From: Gillisia hiemivivida
Lineage (GTDB): Bacteria > Bacteroidota > Bacteroidia > Flavobacteriales > Flavobacteriaceae
Direction of reading: 5' to 3'
Length of the DNA: 64,000 nucleotides
NCBI RefSeq assembly: GCF_007997295.1
Contig: NZ_VORY01000002.1
Coordinates: 346,084 to 410,083, forward strand
How positions within the stretch are numbered: the stretch's first letter is position 1; each line of letters starts with the position of its first letter. A model generated the notes under the pieces. It worked only from the letters and a program-made list of their open reading frames with translations, ran no database searches and was not told the origin of the DNA. Below, piece after piece: positions 26,285 through 35,063 of the stretch. A program made the position numbers and the translations under genes.

Positions 26285-27241
26285 ATGACTATAACTCAGC
26301 TTCAATATGTTCTAGCGGTTGCAGAACATCAAAATTTTACTAAAGCAGCGCTAAAGGTTTTTGTAACTCAACCTACTTTGAGTATGCAAATTCAAAAATT
26401 AGAAGATGAACTTGGTGTTAAGATCTTTGACAGAACTAAGAAACCAATCCAATTAACCGAGACCGGAAGAAAAATTGTAAATCAGGCACGGAATATCGTG
26501 AATGAAAGCGATCGTATTCAGGATATAGTAGACCAAGAAAAAGGCTTTATTGGAGGTACATTTAGGTTAGGTATAATTCCAACCATAATGCCAACACTTT
26601 TACCTATGTTTCTTACTAATTTTATTAAGAAGTATCCGAAAGTTAAGCTAAAGATCGAGGAATTAAATACAGAAGCAATTATTGAACGCTTAAATGAAGG
26701 GCATTTAGATGCTGCTATTGCTGCAACTCCTTTAGAATTAGATGGAATAAAAGAGCAGGTGTTATATTACGAACCTTTCGTAGCCTATATTCCTGAAGGA
26801 CATCGCTTAGCAGCAGAAAAAAACTTAAACGTTGAAGATTTAGATATAGACGATATGTTGCTTTTAGAGGATGGGCATTGCTTTAAAGATGGTATCATTA
26901 ACTTATGTAAAGCCTCCAGAAACTATGATGGAGATCATTTTCAATTAGAAAGCGGTAGTTTCGAAACACTTATAAAACTGGCTAATGAAGGTTTAGGAAT
27001 GACGTTGCTCCCCTATTTGCATACCATGGATCTAGGAGAAAAAGAGAATAAGAAACTAAAAATGTTTGAAGAGCCAGTACCAGCCAGAGAAGTGAGTTTA
27101 ATTTACACTAAAAGTGAATTGAAAATGCAGATAATAGAAGCCCTTCGCACGACCATTGCAGGTGTGGTAAAAGGAGCTATCGCTTTCCAAAATGTAAAGA
27201 TCATAAGTCCTTTAAATAAGAGAAAGAATGTTACAAACTAA
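26285..27241 (+). CDS. oxyR: OxyR, LysR-type hydrogen peroxide sensor
   Basis: 318 residues. An N-terminal LysR winged helix (MTITQLQYVLAVAEHQNFTKAAL to about 60) is followed by a type 2 periplasmic-binding-like sensor domain. The redox cysteines stand at 199 and 208 in GHCFKDGIINLC, the same numbering and spacing as in E. coli OxyR, so peroxide sensing by a disulfide switch is well supported. It should activate catalase, Dps and peroxidase genes. It is closed by a strong bidirectional hairpin. Confidence 0.95.
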   Translation: MTITQLQYVLAVAEHQNFTKAALKVFVTQPTLSMQIQKLEDELGVKIFDRTKKPIQLTETGRKIVNQARNIVNESDRIQDIVDQEKGFIGGTFRLGIIPTIMPTLLPMFLTNFIKKYPKVKLKIEELNTEAIIERLNEGHLDAAIAATPLELDGIKEQVLYYEPFVAYIPEGHRLAAEKNLNVEDLDIDDMLLLEDGHCFKDGIINLCKASRNYDGDHFQLESGSFETLIKLANEGLGMTLLPYLHTMDLGEKENKKLKMFEEPVPAREVSLIYTKSELKMQIIEALRTTIAGVVKGAIAFQNVKIISPLNKRKNVTN

Positions 27242-27268
27242 AAGATCGGCCAATTGGCCGATCTTTTA
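27241..27268. terminator. Bidirectional terminator after oxyR
   Basis: The palindrome AAAGATCGGCCAATTGGCCG continues symmetrically to ATCTTTT, starts in the oxyR stop codon and serves the convergent small gene as well. Confidence 0.92.
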
Positions 27269-27460
27269 GTTTAGATATATTAGACATTGGTTTAGTTCGG
27301 GATTCTGCCGAGTTAAAGAAATTATCCAAATTTTCAACTCCTCTATTTCATGAGGAAGAAGCCTTTGGATTGCTTTCTTAACTTCTTTACAGAATAACAC
27401 AGAATCAAAACTCACTTTATAAAGAATTGTTTTGGTGTATTCAAACATCGCTCTCGCCAT
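27266..27460 (-). CDS. Conserved small protein of unknown function
   Basis: 64 residues (MARAMFEYTKTILYKVSFDS...). No membrane segment, no signal; two helices with a LLPHEIEELKIWI block. It looks like a small cytosolic protein family widely found in Flavobacteriia (recognised by eye, not by search). The stop overlaps the oxyR terminator. The gene is alone on its strand. Confidence 0.7.
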   Translation of the reverse strand: MARAMFEYTKTILYKVSFDSVLFCKEVKKAIQRLLPHEIEELKIWIISLTRQNPELNQCLIYLN

Positions 27461-27598
27461 ATTATGCTACTATTTTAAGTTGTTGTTATTCAGAAAAAAA
27501 TAAAAGTAGAAGTGAATTATAGGCTTTAATTTTAATTACTATTTTAAAGATACAATTTTATTTCGAAAACGATTTCGTGATCTTGAATATTTTTAAAA

Positions 27599-28399
27599 TT
27601 AGAATCTATTGTCCCCGCTAATAATATCACCTATTCCCCCCAAAATACTTCCTTCTCCTTTATCTTTTCCACCACTTTGAGGCGCAGCTTGAAGCACTCT
27701 GTTCGCTAACCTGCTAAAAGGTAAAGACTGTACATAGACAACTCCAGGTCCTGTTAATGTTGCAAAAAACAATCCTTCTCCACCAAAAATAGTGTTTTTA
27801 ATACCACCTATAAATTCAATATCGTAATTTACATCTTGTGTGAACCCAATGATACAACCAGTATCTACACATAATTTTTCACCAACACCTAATTCTTTAC
27901 GAGCCATAGTTCCACCGGCATGCACAAAGGCCATTCCATCGCCTTCTACTTTTTGCATGATGAAGCCTTCTCCGCCAAAGAACCCTCTGCCCAGTTTTCT
28001 ACTAAATTCGATTCCTATAGACACTCCTTTGGCAGCACATAAAAAAGCATCTTTTTGACAAATGAATTTTCCTCCATATTTATTAAGATTTAAAGGGAGT
28101 ATTTTTCCAGGATAAGGTGATGCGAAACTCACCTTTTTCTTCCCAGAGACTTCATTGGAAAAAATAGTCATAAATAAACTCTCTCCGGTAAGTAACCTCT
28201 TTCCAGCACCAAGTACTTTCCCAAGAAACCCTTCATTTTGTTTTGATCCATCTCCAAAAATAGTGTTCATTTTAATTCCACTATCCATCATCATAAAATT
28301 TCCTGCTTCTGCAATAACTGCTTCATTAGGATCTAACTCCAATTCTACGTATTGCATTTCTTCGCCAAATATCTGATAATCTATTTCGTCTGCATTCAT
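27599..28399 (-). CDS. AIM24 / TIGR00266 family protein
   Basis: 266 residues. The beta-rich AIM24 fold is repeated in three blocks (MQYVELELDPNEAVIAEAGNFMMMDSG near the start; KYGGKFICQKDAFLCAAKGV in the middle; GGIKNTIFGGEGLFFATLTGPGVVYVQSLPF late). A Gly-rich tail ends the chain. No signal peptide. The function is poorly known; relatives are single-copy stress-associated proteins. The DUF4442 gene upstream is 51 bases away on the same strand, so the two may form one unit. Confidence 0.85.
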   Translation of the reverse strand: MNADEIDYQIFGEEMQYVELELDPNEAVIAEAGNFMMMDSGIKMNTIFGDGSKQNEGFLGKVLGAGKRLLTGESLFMTIFSNEVSGKKKVSFASPYPGKILPLNLNKYGGKFICQKDAFLCAAKGVSIGIEFSRKLGRGFFGGEGFIMQKVEGDGMAFVHAGGTMARKELGVGEKLCVDTGCIIGFTQDVNYDIEFIGGIKNTIFGGEGLFFATLTGPGVVYVQSLPFSRLANRVLQAAPQSGGKDKGEGSILGGIGDIISGDNRF

Positions 28400-28450
28400 A
28401 ATAACTTGTTTATAGAAATAAGTAAGTATAATTTCAAAAATGTTACAATC

Positions 28451-28927
28451 CTATAATGGAATTTCCTGCTTTTTAGTCTTTAATCGTACCGTCCATTCAA
28501 ATTCAAAAGTGGATACTTCCACTCCATCTTCATTTAAACCTATAGATTTCATCCAGAAAGTTTGCCCTTCTCCCGTTTTGATAGTTTCCTGAATTGCTTC
28601 AGAAATCAAATGACCATCCTTACAAGTAAATTCTAGTTTACCGGTGGCTTTTTTAGTGAAATGTGCTTTATTTTGAGCAACTAACATAGAGATCTTTTTA
28701 CCACTATCCTGAATCTGGCCTATAACCATAGCTCCTGTACTCAGCTCGGCAGCCATTGCCTGTACTGCAAAATACATTGAATTGAAAGGGTTTTGGTTGA
28801 TCCATCTATGCCTAACTTTTACAGTGCAACTTTCTTCATTTATCTCTTTAACTCTTACTCCGCACAACCATGCGCTTGGCAATTTCAGAATTAAAAATTT
28901 GTTAAGTTTTCCGGGCGTTATTTTCAT
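28451..28927 (-). CDS. DUF4442 hotdog-fold protein
   Basis: 158 residues, a single hotdog thioesterase-like domain of the DUF4442 type (LPSAWLCGVRVKEINEESCTVKVRHRW, NPFNSMYFAVQAMAAELSTGAMVIGQI). The classic catalytic residues of acyl-CoA thioesterases are not obvious, so binding or hydrolysis of an acyl-CoA is only a guess. It lies upstream of the AIM24-like gene and divergent from the DUF4870 operon. Confidence 0.85.
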   Translation of the reverse strand: MKITPGKLNKFLILKLPSAWLCGVRVKEINEESCTVKVRHRWINQNPFNSMYFAVQAMAAELSTGAMVIGQIQDSGKKISMLVAQNKAHFTKKATGKLEFTCKDGHLISEAIQETIKTGEGQTFWMKSIGLNEDGVEVSTFEFEWTVRLKTKKQEIPL

Positions 28928-29019
28928 TATTGAGATTAATTTTCCTTAAAAGTATCTAAAATATATTGAACAGCGAAATGTTAAACTTTTCTTAAATTAA
29001 ATAACATACAGTACTTTGC

Positions 29020-29052
29020 TTTGCATAATACTATTTTAAAGATATATATTTG
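29020..29052 (+). promoter_or_regulatory. Promoter of the DUF4870-PadR-PspC operon
   Basis: TTTG at 29020-29023, a 21-base spacer and TATATTTG at 29045-29052, an exact match to the Bacteroidota -33/-7 consensus, 20 bases before the ATG at 29073. Confidence 0.75.
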
Positions 29053-29072
29053 TATAAGAAAATCAATCAACT

Positions 29073-29597
29073 ATGGAAACTACATCATCACAACCGGATA
29101 AAACAATAGCTGCTTTTATTCATCTGTCTACATTTAGTAAGTATCTATTTCCTTTTGGAAATTTTATTCTTCCTTTAATTTTTTGGACAGCCAAGCAGAA
29201 AGATCCTTTCGTGGATCATCATGGGAAACAAGCCTTGAATTTTCAAATAAGTATGTTCTTGTATTTTATACTATTAGTATGTATAGGAGTTGCAGGTGTT
29301 ATTTTTTGGGGAGTTCATTTTAATTTAGAAGATCCTTTTATTATATCTGAAAACTATATAAGTACAGGGCATCCCAACAATTTAATATCGTTGTTCGTAT
29401 TTGCAGCAATTCTAGGATTCCTATTTATTGGATTATTCGTTCTTGATATTGTAGCTGTAATTCTTGCTACCATCAAAGCAAGTGAAGGGCAATTATATAA
29501 ATATCCGTTAACCATCAATTTCATCAGGCCAACTCAGGTTGGTAAAAATCAATCAAAAAATGAACAGTTTAACAACATTCAAAATCAAACGCTATGA
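29073..29597 (+). CDS. DUF4870 domain membrane protein
   Basis: 174 residues. Three membrane helices at about 22-40, 60-85 and 108-140, with the family blocks AAFIHLSTFSKYLFPFGNFILPLIFWTAKQKDPFVDHHGKQALNFQIS and IKASEGQLYKYPLTINFI. It starts the PadR-PspC operon, and the next gene starts inside its last codon (ATGA overlap). Its role is unknown; in Bacteroidota it is commonly tied to PspC envelope-stress genes. Confidence 0.88.
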   Translation: METTSSQPDKTIAAFIHLSTFSKYLFPFGNFILPLIFWTAKQKDPFVDHHGKQALNFQISMFLYFILLVCIGVAGVIFWGVHFNLEDPFIISENYISTGHPNNLISLFVFAAILGFLFIGLFVLDIVAVILATIKASEGQLYKYPLTINFIRPTQVGKNQSKNEQFNNIQNQTL

Positions 29598-29938
29598 AGA
29601 TTGAAAACACAAAAGCACAAATGCGTAAAGGAGTGCTGGAGTATTGTATTCTATCGGTGTTGCGAGATAACGATGCCTATGTGGCAGAGATCTTAGACAC
29701 TCTTAAAGACGCAAAATTATTAGTGGTGGAGGGAACAATTTATCCTTTGCTTACCAGACTTAAAAATGCTGGATTATTAAGCTATCGCTGGGAAGAATCT
29801 ACCAGTGGCCCACCAAGAAAATATTATGGCTTAACAGATACTGGCCAATTATTTTTAACAGAACTCACCCATACCTGGGATGAACTACAAACCGCTGTAA
29901 AAGTTGTAACCACTCAAAAAAACAATAATCATGAATAA
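29594..29938 (+). CDS. PadR family transcriptional regulator
   Basis: 114 residues, the small PadR type (winged helix about 12-90: KGVLEYCILSVLRDNDAYVAEILDTLKDAKLLVVEGTIYPLLTRLKNAGLL, then EESTSGPPRKYYGLTDTG). It overlaps the gene before it by four bases and the PspC gene by eight, so it is translationally coupled and probably autoregulates this operon. Confidence 0.92.
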   Translation: MKIENTKAQMRKGVLEYCILSVLRDNDAYVAEILDTLKDAKLLVVEGTIYPLLTRLKNAGLLSYRWEESTSGPPRKYYGLTDTGQLFLTELTHTWDELQTAVKVVTTQKNNNHE

Positions 29939-31766
29939 GACAGTAAATATAAACCTCGCCGGCATTTTCTTTCATATTGATGAAGATGCATACGCTAAAC
30001 TTCAACATTATCTAGAGGCAATTAAAAGCTCGCTTACCAACACTCAAGGTAAGGAAGAGATAATTGCTGATATAGAAGCTCGTATTGCTGAACTTTTTAA
30101 TGAGAAGATAAAAGATAAAAAGCAGGTAATAGGAAATACCGAAGTGGAAGCAGTGATCGCTACAATGGGACAACCAGAAGATTATATGTTAGACGACGAG
30201 ATCTTTGAAGATGAACCATCTTACGCTAAAACTACTCATACTACTGGAAAACAGCTTTTTAGAGATACCGAAAACTCTTATGTGGGAGGAGTGTCTTCAG
30301 GATTAGGCCACTATCTAGGAATACAAGCCATTTGGGTACGTTTATTATGGTTTATTTTAACCGTCGCATCTAGTGGCGCATTTGTCCTTATCTATATAGC
30401 ACTATGGATCTTTGTTCCTGAAGCTAAAACCACGGCAGATAAGCTTTCTATGCGAGGAGAAGAAGTTAATATCTCCAATATAGAGCGTAAGATCAAAGAA
30501 GGTTTTGATGATGTAGCAGGAAAGGTTCGCAATGCAGATTATGATAAATATGGAAGACAAGTAAAATCTGGTGCCAGTTCTGCTGCTACAGGGATTAGTT
30601 CTGCTATCTTAGCAATACTTAACATCTTCGTGAAATTTATAGGTTTACTAATCCTATTAATTGCAGGATCTACTCTTATAGCTTTATTTATAGGTCTATT
30701 CACTGTAGGAACCTTTGGTATTGTAGAAGCACCTTGGACAGATTATATTGAAATGGCCGCTATTGGGGCACCAATCTGGGTGATGTCCTTACTTACATTT
30801 TTTGCCGTAGGAATTCCGTTTTTCTTCCTATTTATCTTAGGGTTGAAAATAATGGTAAGAAAACTAAAATCTATTGGCACACTTGCTAAAATGGTTTTAT
30901 TAGGCCTATGGTTGTTATCTGTAATTGGATTAGTGTTCTTAGGAGTAAAACAAGCTACCTTAAGAGCATTTGATGGAGAAATTGTAATCACTGAAAAATT
31001 ACCTATCACACCTCAAGACACATTGTATTTAGCTATGAGATCTAATCCAGATTATTCTTCTAACACATGGAGAAAAGATGTAGAGATTAAGTATGACGAC
31101 AATGATAACAAGATCATGTACATAACAGATATAAATGTGGTGGTAAAATCTACAAAAGATTCTATAGGAAAAATCGAAATTATTAAAACAGCAGATGGTA
31201 GTGATTATAAAGACGCTAAAAACAGGGCGAAAAACATAAGCTACAACACCAGTTTTGCTGGAAATAAACTTTACCTAGATTCTTACCTTACCTCTAACTT
31301 GAATGAATACTATAGAGATCAAGAGGTCAAAGTAACTGTATATGTCCCAGAAGGAAGTGTTTTATTTGTAAATGATAATGTTAGTGATTATTACAGATAT
31401 TCAGATTACGCTGGTGGAATTTTAAAGTATGACCAAGAAGAGCACTTTGTGAAGGTAATTGAAAATGAGACCATTTGTGAAACCTGTCCTGCAGAAAGTA
31501 TAGATTCCAGTGATGACTCCTGGAACAATGATGACAACTGGGAAGAATCAGATTCGTTTGATGACGATGATGAAATTAATGTTCGTATAAATTCTGACGG
31601 CGTACAGATCAATAACAAGAAAAAAGATAACTGGGAAGAATCAAGCAGGTTTAATGACGATGATAATGTGAAAGTTAGAATTAGCTCTGATGGTGTTCAA
31701 ATAAATAAAAACAATGATGAGAAGATCAAGATAGATGAAAACGGAATAGAAATTAAAAAGAACTAG
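29931..31766 (+). CDS. PspC domain membrane protein with C-terminal repeats
   Basis: 611 residues. An N-terminal cytosolic region (1-100) is followed by a PspC domain (about 100-165: NSYVGGVSSGLGHYLGIQAIWVRLLWFIL). Further membrane helices lie at about 225-260, 280-305 and 315-335. A long extracytoplasmic beta-rich region follows and ends in Asp-rich linkers separating near-identical VRI(N/S)SDGVQIN repeats (about 545-560 and 580-595). It probably senses or stabilises the envelope, under the PadR regulator encoded in the same operon. Confidence 0.88.
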   Translation: MNKTVNINLAGIFFHIDEDAYAKLQHYLEAIKSSLTNTQGKEEIIADIEARIAELFNEKIKDKKQVIGNTEVEAVIATMGQPEDYMLDDEIFEDEPSYAKTTHTTGKQLFRDTENSYVGGVSSGLGHYLGIQAIWVRLLWFILTVASSGAFVLIYIALWIFVPEAKTTADKLSMRGEEVNISNIERKIKEGFDDVAGKVRNADYDKYGRQVKSGASSAATGISSAILAILNIFVKFIGLLILLIAGSTLIALFIGLFTVGTFGIVEAPWTDYIEMAAIGAPIWVMSLLTFFAVGIPFFFLFILGLKIMVRKLKSIGTLAKMVLLGLWLLSVIGLVFLGVKQATLRAFDGEIVITEKLPITPQDTLYLAMRSNPDYSSNTWRKDVEIKYDDNDNKIMYITDINVVVKSTKDSIGKIEIIKTADGSDYKDAKNRAKNISYNTSFAGNKLYLDSYLTSNLNEYYRDQEVKVTVYVPEGSVLFVNDNVSDYYRYSDYAGGILKYDQEEHFVKVIENETICETCPAESIDSSDDSWNNDDNWEESDSFDDDDEINVRINSDGVQINNKKKDNWEESSRFNDDDNVKVRISSDGVQINKNNDEKIKIDENGIEIKKN

Positions 31767-31768
31767 TC

Positions 31769-31930
31769 ATGATAGCATTAATTAAACTTATAATCGTATT
31801 GATTTTATCCATTTTCTCTGGAGAACCAAATAAAGAAAAAATAACTGAAAATAGTCAGTTTTTAGAACTATACCAACAGCAAAAAATAGACACACTCATA
31901 AGGTCTTCAAATGCCTATGTAGTTAACTAA
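31769..31930 (+). CDS. Small single-pass membrane protein in the PspC operon
   Basis: 53 residues: one hydrophobic helix (MIALIKLIIVLILSIFSG) and a hydrophilic tail ending in SSNAYVVN. It starts two bases after the PspC stop and ends just before the operon terminator at 31934, so it is well placed to be translated. I recognise no family. It may be a small partner of PspC. Confidence 0.6.
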   Translation: MIALIKLIIVLILSIFSGEPNKEKITENSQFLELYQQQKIDTLIRSSNAYVVN

Positions 31931-31933
31931 ATT

Positions 31934-31960
31934 AAGCCTCCGAAGTACGGGGGCTTTTTC
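31934..31960 (+). terminator. Terminator of the PspC operon
   Basis: Arms AAGCCTCCG (31934-31942) and CGGGGGCTT (31948-31956) with a T-run after. Confidence 0.88.
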
Positions 31961-31990
31961 TATATTTGCCTGAAATCTAATTATTTAATT

Positions 31991-32812
31991 ATGTATAAAT
32001 ATTTACTTGTTGCTTTTCTTTTTATAGGATTAAACTCTCAAGCACAAAAAAAAGTAAAAGGAAGTAGAAATGTTACCACCAAGCAATCAGATATCAAGCC
32101 ATTTACATCTATAGAATTAGATGGAGAATTTGAAGTTGGGCTTTTAAAAGGAAGTCGATCTATGGTAGAAGTTGAAGCAGATGATAACTTACATGACCTC
32201 ATTCAAATTGAAGTGGTTAATAATGTCCTTTACATAAAACCATCCACAAAGATCACTAACAGCAAATCTCAAAAATTAACCATCACATTTAATGATAGCT
32301 TAACAAAGATCACAGTAGATGGAAAGGTCGAGTTTGAAAGCCTTCAGGAGTTATATTTAAATGATTTTGAATTTATTGCTAAAGGAAAATCAAAAAGTGA
32401 ATTTTCTGCAACCACTAACTCTTTTAAACTAAACAATTTTGGAAATGCTAAAGTTGTTGTGGAAATAACTTCAGAAGAAATATCTCTTGAATTAAAGGAA
32501 TCTAGTGATTTGGAAGGATCTTTAAAATCCCCTCTATTATTTGTAAAAGCATTAGATAAATCTTCAGCAAAGTTAAAAGGAGCTGTTGATGAATTAAACC
32601 TTAGTGCGGCAAAATCCGCAAGATTTGATGGAGAGAAACTAACTTCTAAAACTGCAGAAGTTTTTACTACCGGCAATTCCAAGAACCGTATTAATGTTTC
32701 TAAAAGCTTAAAACTATCTGCTAAAGATAAAAGTGAGATAGACCTATATAATTCTCCCGATATTAATTTAGTGGAGTTTTCACAAAAAGCAATTCTTTCC
32801 AAAAAAAATTAA
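31991..32812 (+). CDS. GIN-domain (DUF2807) secreted protein
   Basis: 273 residues with a signal peptide (cleavage near LNSQAQ, residue 18) and a beta-helix-like DUF2807 adhesin-type region (FTSIELDGEFEVGLLKGSRSMVEVEADDNL, then repeated short strands of the kind KLTITFNDSLTKITVDG). It is probably periplasmic or on the outer membrane. It follows the PspC operon after a terminator but in the common Bacteroidota order. The function is unknown. Confidence 0.85.
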   Translation: MYKYLLVAFLFIGLNSQAQKKVKGSRNVTTKQSDIKPFTSIELDGEFEVGLLKGSRSMVEVEADDNLHDLIQIEVVNNVLYIKPSTKITNSKSQKLTITFNDSLTKITVDGKVEFESLQELYLNDFEFIAKGKSKSEFSATTNSFKLNNFGNAKVVVEITSEEISLELKESSDLEGSLKSPLLFVKALDKSSAKLKGAVDELNLSAAKSARFDGEKLTSKTAEVFTTGNSKNRINVSKSLKLSAKDKSEIDLYNSPDINLVEFSQKAILSKKN

Positions 32813-32877
32813 TTCAAAGTTGGGCGTTCTTAAAAATAGACTATGTTTACGCCTATTAACCCCTAAATTACAATAGA

Positions 32878-33192
32878 ATGAAAAATATTTTAAGAAACGG
32901 TTTGATCTTTTCTATGCTTTCTTTAGCATTGGTTTCTTGTAGAGACCAAAAAAATGAAACAGACGATATGGATGATGAAAGTGCTATTCGTAAAGAAATG
33001 AACTTAGATTCTGATGATAAGGTAGAAATAAGCGAAGATGGAGATAAGATAAAAATTGAGACCTCTGAGGGCGACGAAATTAAAATTAAGAAAGATGATG
33101 GAGAATACAAGAAAAAAGTAGACAGAGCAGACGGAACTGAATCGAAGATAAAAATTGATGATGGTGAGGTAAAAGTGAAAACGGATAACTAG
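32878..33192 (+). CDS. Small charged lipoprotein
   Basis: 104 residues. The lipobox is LALVSC (Cys about 21), followed by a very charged chain made of short alternating blocks such as KVEISEDGDKIKIE, GDEIKIKKDDGEYKK and KIKIDDGEVKVK. These resemble the repeats at the PspC tail, so an amyloid-like or beta-stacked structure is possible. No family is recognised. Confidence 0.75.
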   Translation: MKNILRNGLIFSMLSLALVSCRDQKNETDDMDDESAIRKEMNLDSDDKVEISEDGDKIKIETSEGDEIKIKKDDGEYKKKVDRADGTESKIKIDDGEVKVKTDN

Positions 33193-33210
33193 CCCTCATT
33201 TAAAAATAAA

Positions 33211-33240
33211 AAAAAGCCTCTGCAATTGCAGAGGCTTTTT
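33211..33240. terminator. Bidirectional terminator between the lipoprotein and trxB
   Basis: A perfect 30-base palindrome whose arms are AAAAAGCCTCTGCAA and its complement TTGCAGAGGCTTTTT. Confidence 0.95.
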
Positions 33241-33271
33241 TCGTTGTATTAATAATGCAATACTTTAGAGA

Positions 33272-34252
33272 TTACATATTTGCTTCTACATTTTTCTCTT
33301 TTAATTCTTCAACAGAACCTAAATAACGCTCTGCATCCAAGGCTGCCATACAACCTGTTCCTGCAGCAGTGATTGCTTGTCTGTATTCCTTATCCTGAAC
33401 ATCACCAGAAGCAAATACACCAGGAATATTTGTTTTAGTAGATTTACCTTTAGTGATAAGATAACCCATATCATCCATCTCCAATTGCCCTTTAAATATA
33501 TCTGTATTTGGTTTGTGGCCAATAGCTATAAATAATCCGGTAATTGCAATTTCTTCTTTTTCTCCGGTTTGGTTATTCACCATTCTTAATCCTTCCACCA
33601 CTTGCTCTCCTAGTACCTCATCTATTACTGTGTTGTATTTAAGATCTATGTTCTTGGTATTAGTAACCCTATGTTGCATTGCTTTAGAAGCTTTCATCTC
33701 ATCTTTACGAACCAACATGGTAACTTTACTACAAATATTAGCAAGATAAGTTGCTTCTTCTGCAGCGGTATCTCCCCCACCAACTATAGCAACATCCTGA
33801 TTTTTGTAGAAAAACCCATCACAAACTGCACAGGCAGAAACTCCACCTCCACGCAAGCGTTGCTCACTAGGTAATCCTAAATATTTCGCGGTAGCACCTG
33901 TCGAAATAATAACAGACTCGGCTTCTACCCAAGTAGAATTATCTATACAAGCCTTATGAATACCACCCGGCTCTTCATTAAACTGAACTTCTGTAACCAT
34001 CCCAAGTCTTACTTGAGTACCAAAACGCTCTGCTTGCTTTTGCATATCTACCATCATAGCTGGCCCATCAATTCCTTCAGGATATCCTGGGAAATTATCA
34101 ACCTCGGTGGTAGTGGTTAATTGGCCACCTGGCTCCATTCCGGTATACATAATTGGATGCATATCTGCACGGGCTGCATATATGGCGGCTGTATAACCAG
34201 CAGGTCCCGAACCAATAATCAAACATTTTATTCTTTCTACAGTATCTGACAT
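33272..34252 (-). CDS. trxB: Thioredoxin-disulfide reductase
   Basis: 326 residues. FAD motif IIGSGPAGYTAAIYAAR (about 12-28), redox pair Cys141-Cys144 in SACAVCDGFF, NADPH motif VAIVGGGDTAAEEATYL, and the C-terminal FASGDVQDKEYRQAITAAGTGCMAAL. It recycles thioredoxin in the cytosol with NADPH. It is a monocistronic, housekeeping gene. Confidence 0.97.
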   Translation of the reverse strand: MSDTVERIKCLIIGSGPAGYTAAIYAARADMHPIMYTGMEPGGQLTTTTEVDNFPGYPEGIDGPAMMVDMQKQAERFGTQVRLGMVTEVQFNEEPGGIHKACIDNSTWVEAESVIISTGATAKYLGLPSEQRLRGGGVSACAVCDGFFYKNQDVAIVGGGDTAAEEATYLANICSKVTMLVRKDEMKASKAMQHRVTNTKNIDLKYNTVIDEVLGEQVVEGLRMVNNQTGEKEEIAITGLFIAIGHKPNTDIFKGQLEMDDMGYLITKGKSTKTNIPGVFASGDVQDKEYRQAITAAGTGCMAALDAERYLGSVEELKEKNVEANM

Positions 34253-34408
34253 TTCAATATTTATTTATTCCTGTAAAAGTAGGGAGTTTAGTCAAAAACT
34301 TACAGGTTTTCTCATTAAGATTTACTATTTGTTTATAATTCTATTGAATAGCAATGTTTGACAAAGGCAATTTTAATAAATCCTATTAGTATATACTATT
34401 TTAAGAAT

Positions 34409-34416
34409 TAACTTTG
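34409..34416 (+). promoter_or_regulatory. -7 element overlapping the upstream start of the TRIC-like gene
   Basis: TAACTTTG fits TAnnTTTG and lies only six bases before the ATG at 34423. It overlaps a possible TTG start at 34414, which argues for the ATG and a nearly leaderless transcript. Confidence 0.5.
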
Positions 34417-34422
34417 CCACCA

Positions 34423-35061
34423 ATGATAGACTTTTCACTTTTCAGCACTTTCGATCTTTTAGGTACCGTGGCATTTGCTATTTCTGGAGCACTGGCTGCT
34501 ATGTCCAGAAAACTTGATCTATTTGGAATCTTTATAATTGCCTTTGTTACTGCTACCGGCGGAGGAACAGTTAGAGATATTCTAATTGGCAATAATCCTG
34601 TAATGTGGATGGAAAACACATTTTATATCTACCTAATTAGTATCATAACCTTTTTGGCAATCATATTTAGGCATAAGATCAATCATTTAAAAACCTCTCT
34701 TTTTCTGTTTGATACTATTGGGTTAGGGGTTTTCACAATTACAGGAGTAGAAGCAGGAATAGAAAACGGACTAAGCCCTATAATTTCTATTGCTCTAGGC
34801 GCCATCACTGGAACTTTTGGAGGTGTAATTCGCGATATTCTTTGTAATGAGATCCCAGTGATTTTTAGAAAGGAAATATACGCCACCGCTTGTATTATTG
34901 GAGCTCTTGCCTATGTTATCCTATATGATCTTAATGTAGATAATGATGTAATTTACGTAGTCACTTCCCTAATAGTAATAAGTATTCGACTAGTAGTGGT
35001 GAAATTTAAAATCGCACTTCCATCCTTTTACATAGATCCTCCAGATGAGAAGGCATCTTAA
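34423..35061 (+). CDS. TRIC-like (YicG/UPF0126) membrane channel protein
   Basis: 212 residues from the ATG at 34423 (three further residues if a TTG at 34414 were used). Seven membrane helices, and the two GGG-x-x-RD repeats of the family (GGGTVRDILIGN near 48 and FGGVIRDILCNE near 137), marking the duplicated three-helix bundle of trimeric intracellular cation channels. It is in the inner membrane. The transported ion is probably a monovalent cation (family knowledge). It is monocistronic. Confidence 0.88.
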   Translation: MIDFSLFSTFDLLGTVAFAISGALAAMSRKLDLFGIFIIAFVTATGGGTVRDILIGNNPVMWMENTFYIYLISIITFLAIIFRHKINHLKTSLFLFDTIGLGVFTITGVEAGIENGLSPIISIALGAITGTFGGVIRDILCNEIPVIFRKEIYATACIIGALAYVILYDLNVDNDVIYVVTSLIVISIRLVVVKFKIALPSFYIDPPDEKAS

Positions 35062-35063
35062 TT

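Noticed and set aside
32344..32802. A 152-codon minus-strand frame opposite the DUF2807 gene
   Set aside because: It is antisense to a gene with a signal peptide and family features; no start context, no neighbours and a low-complexity Ser/Leu composition.
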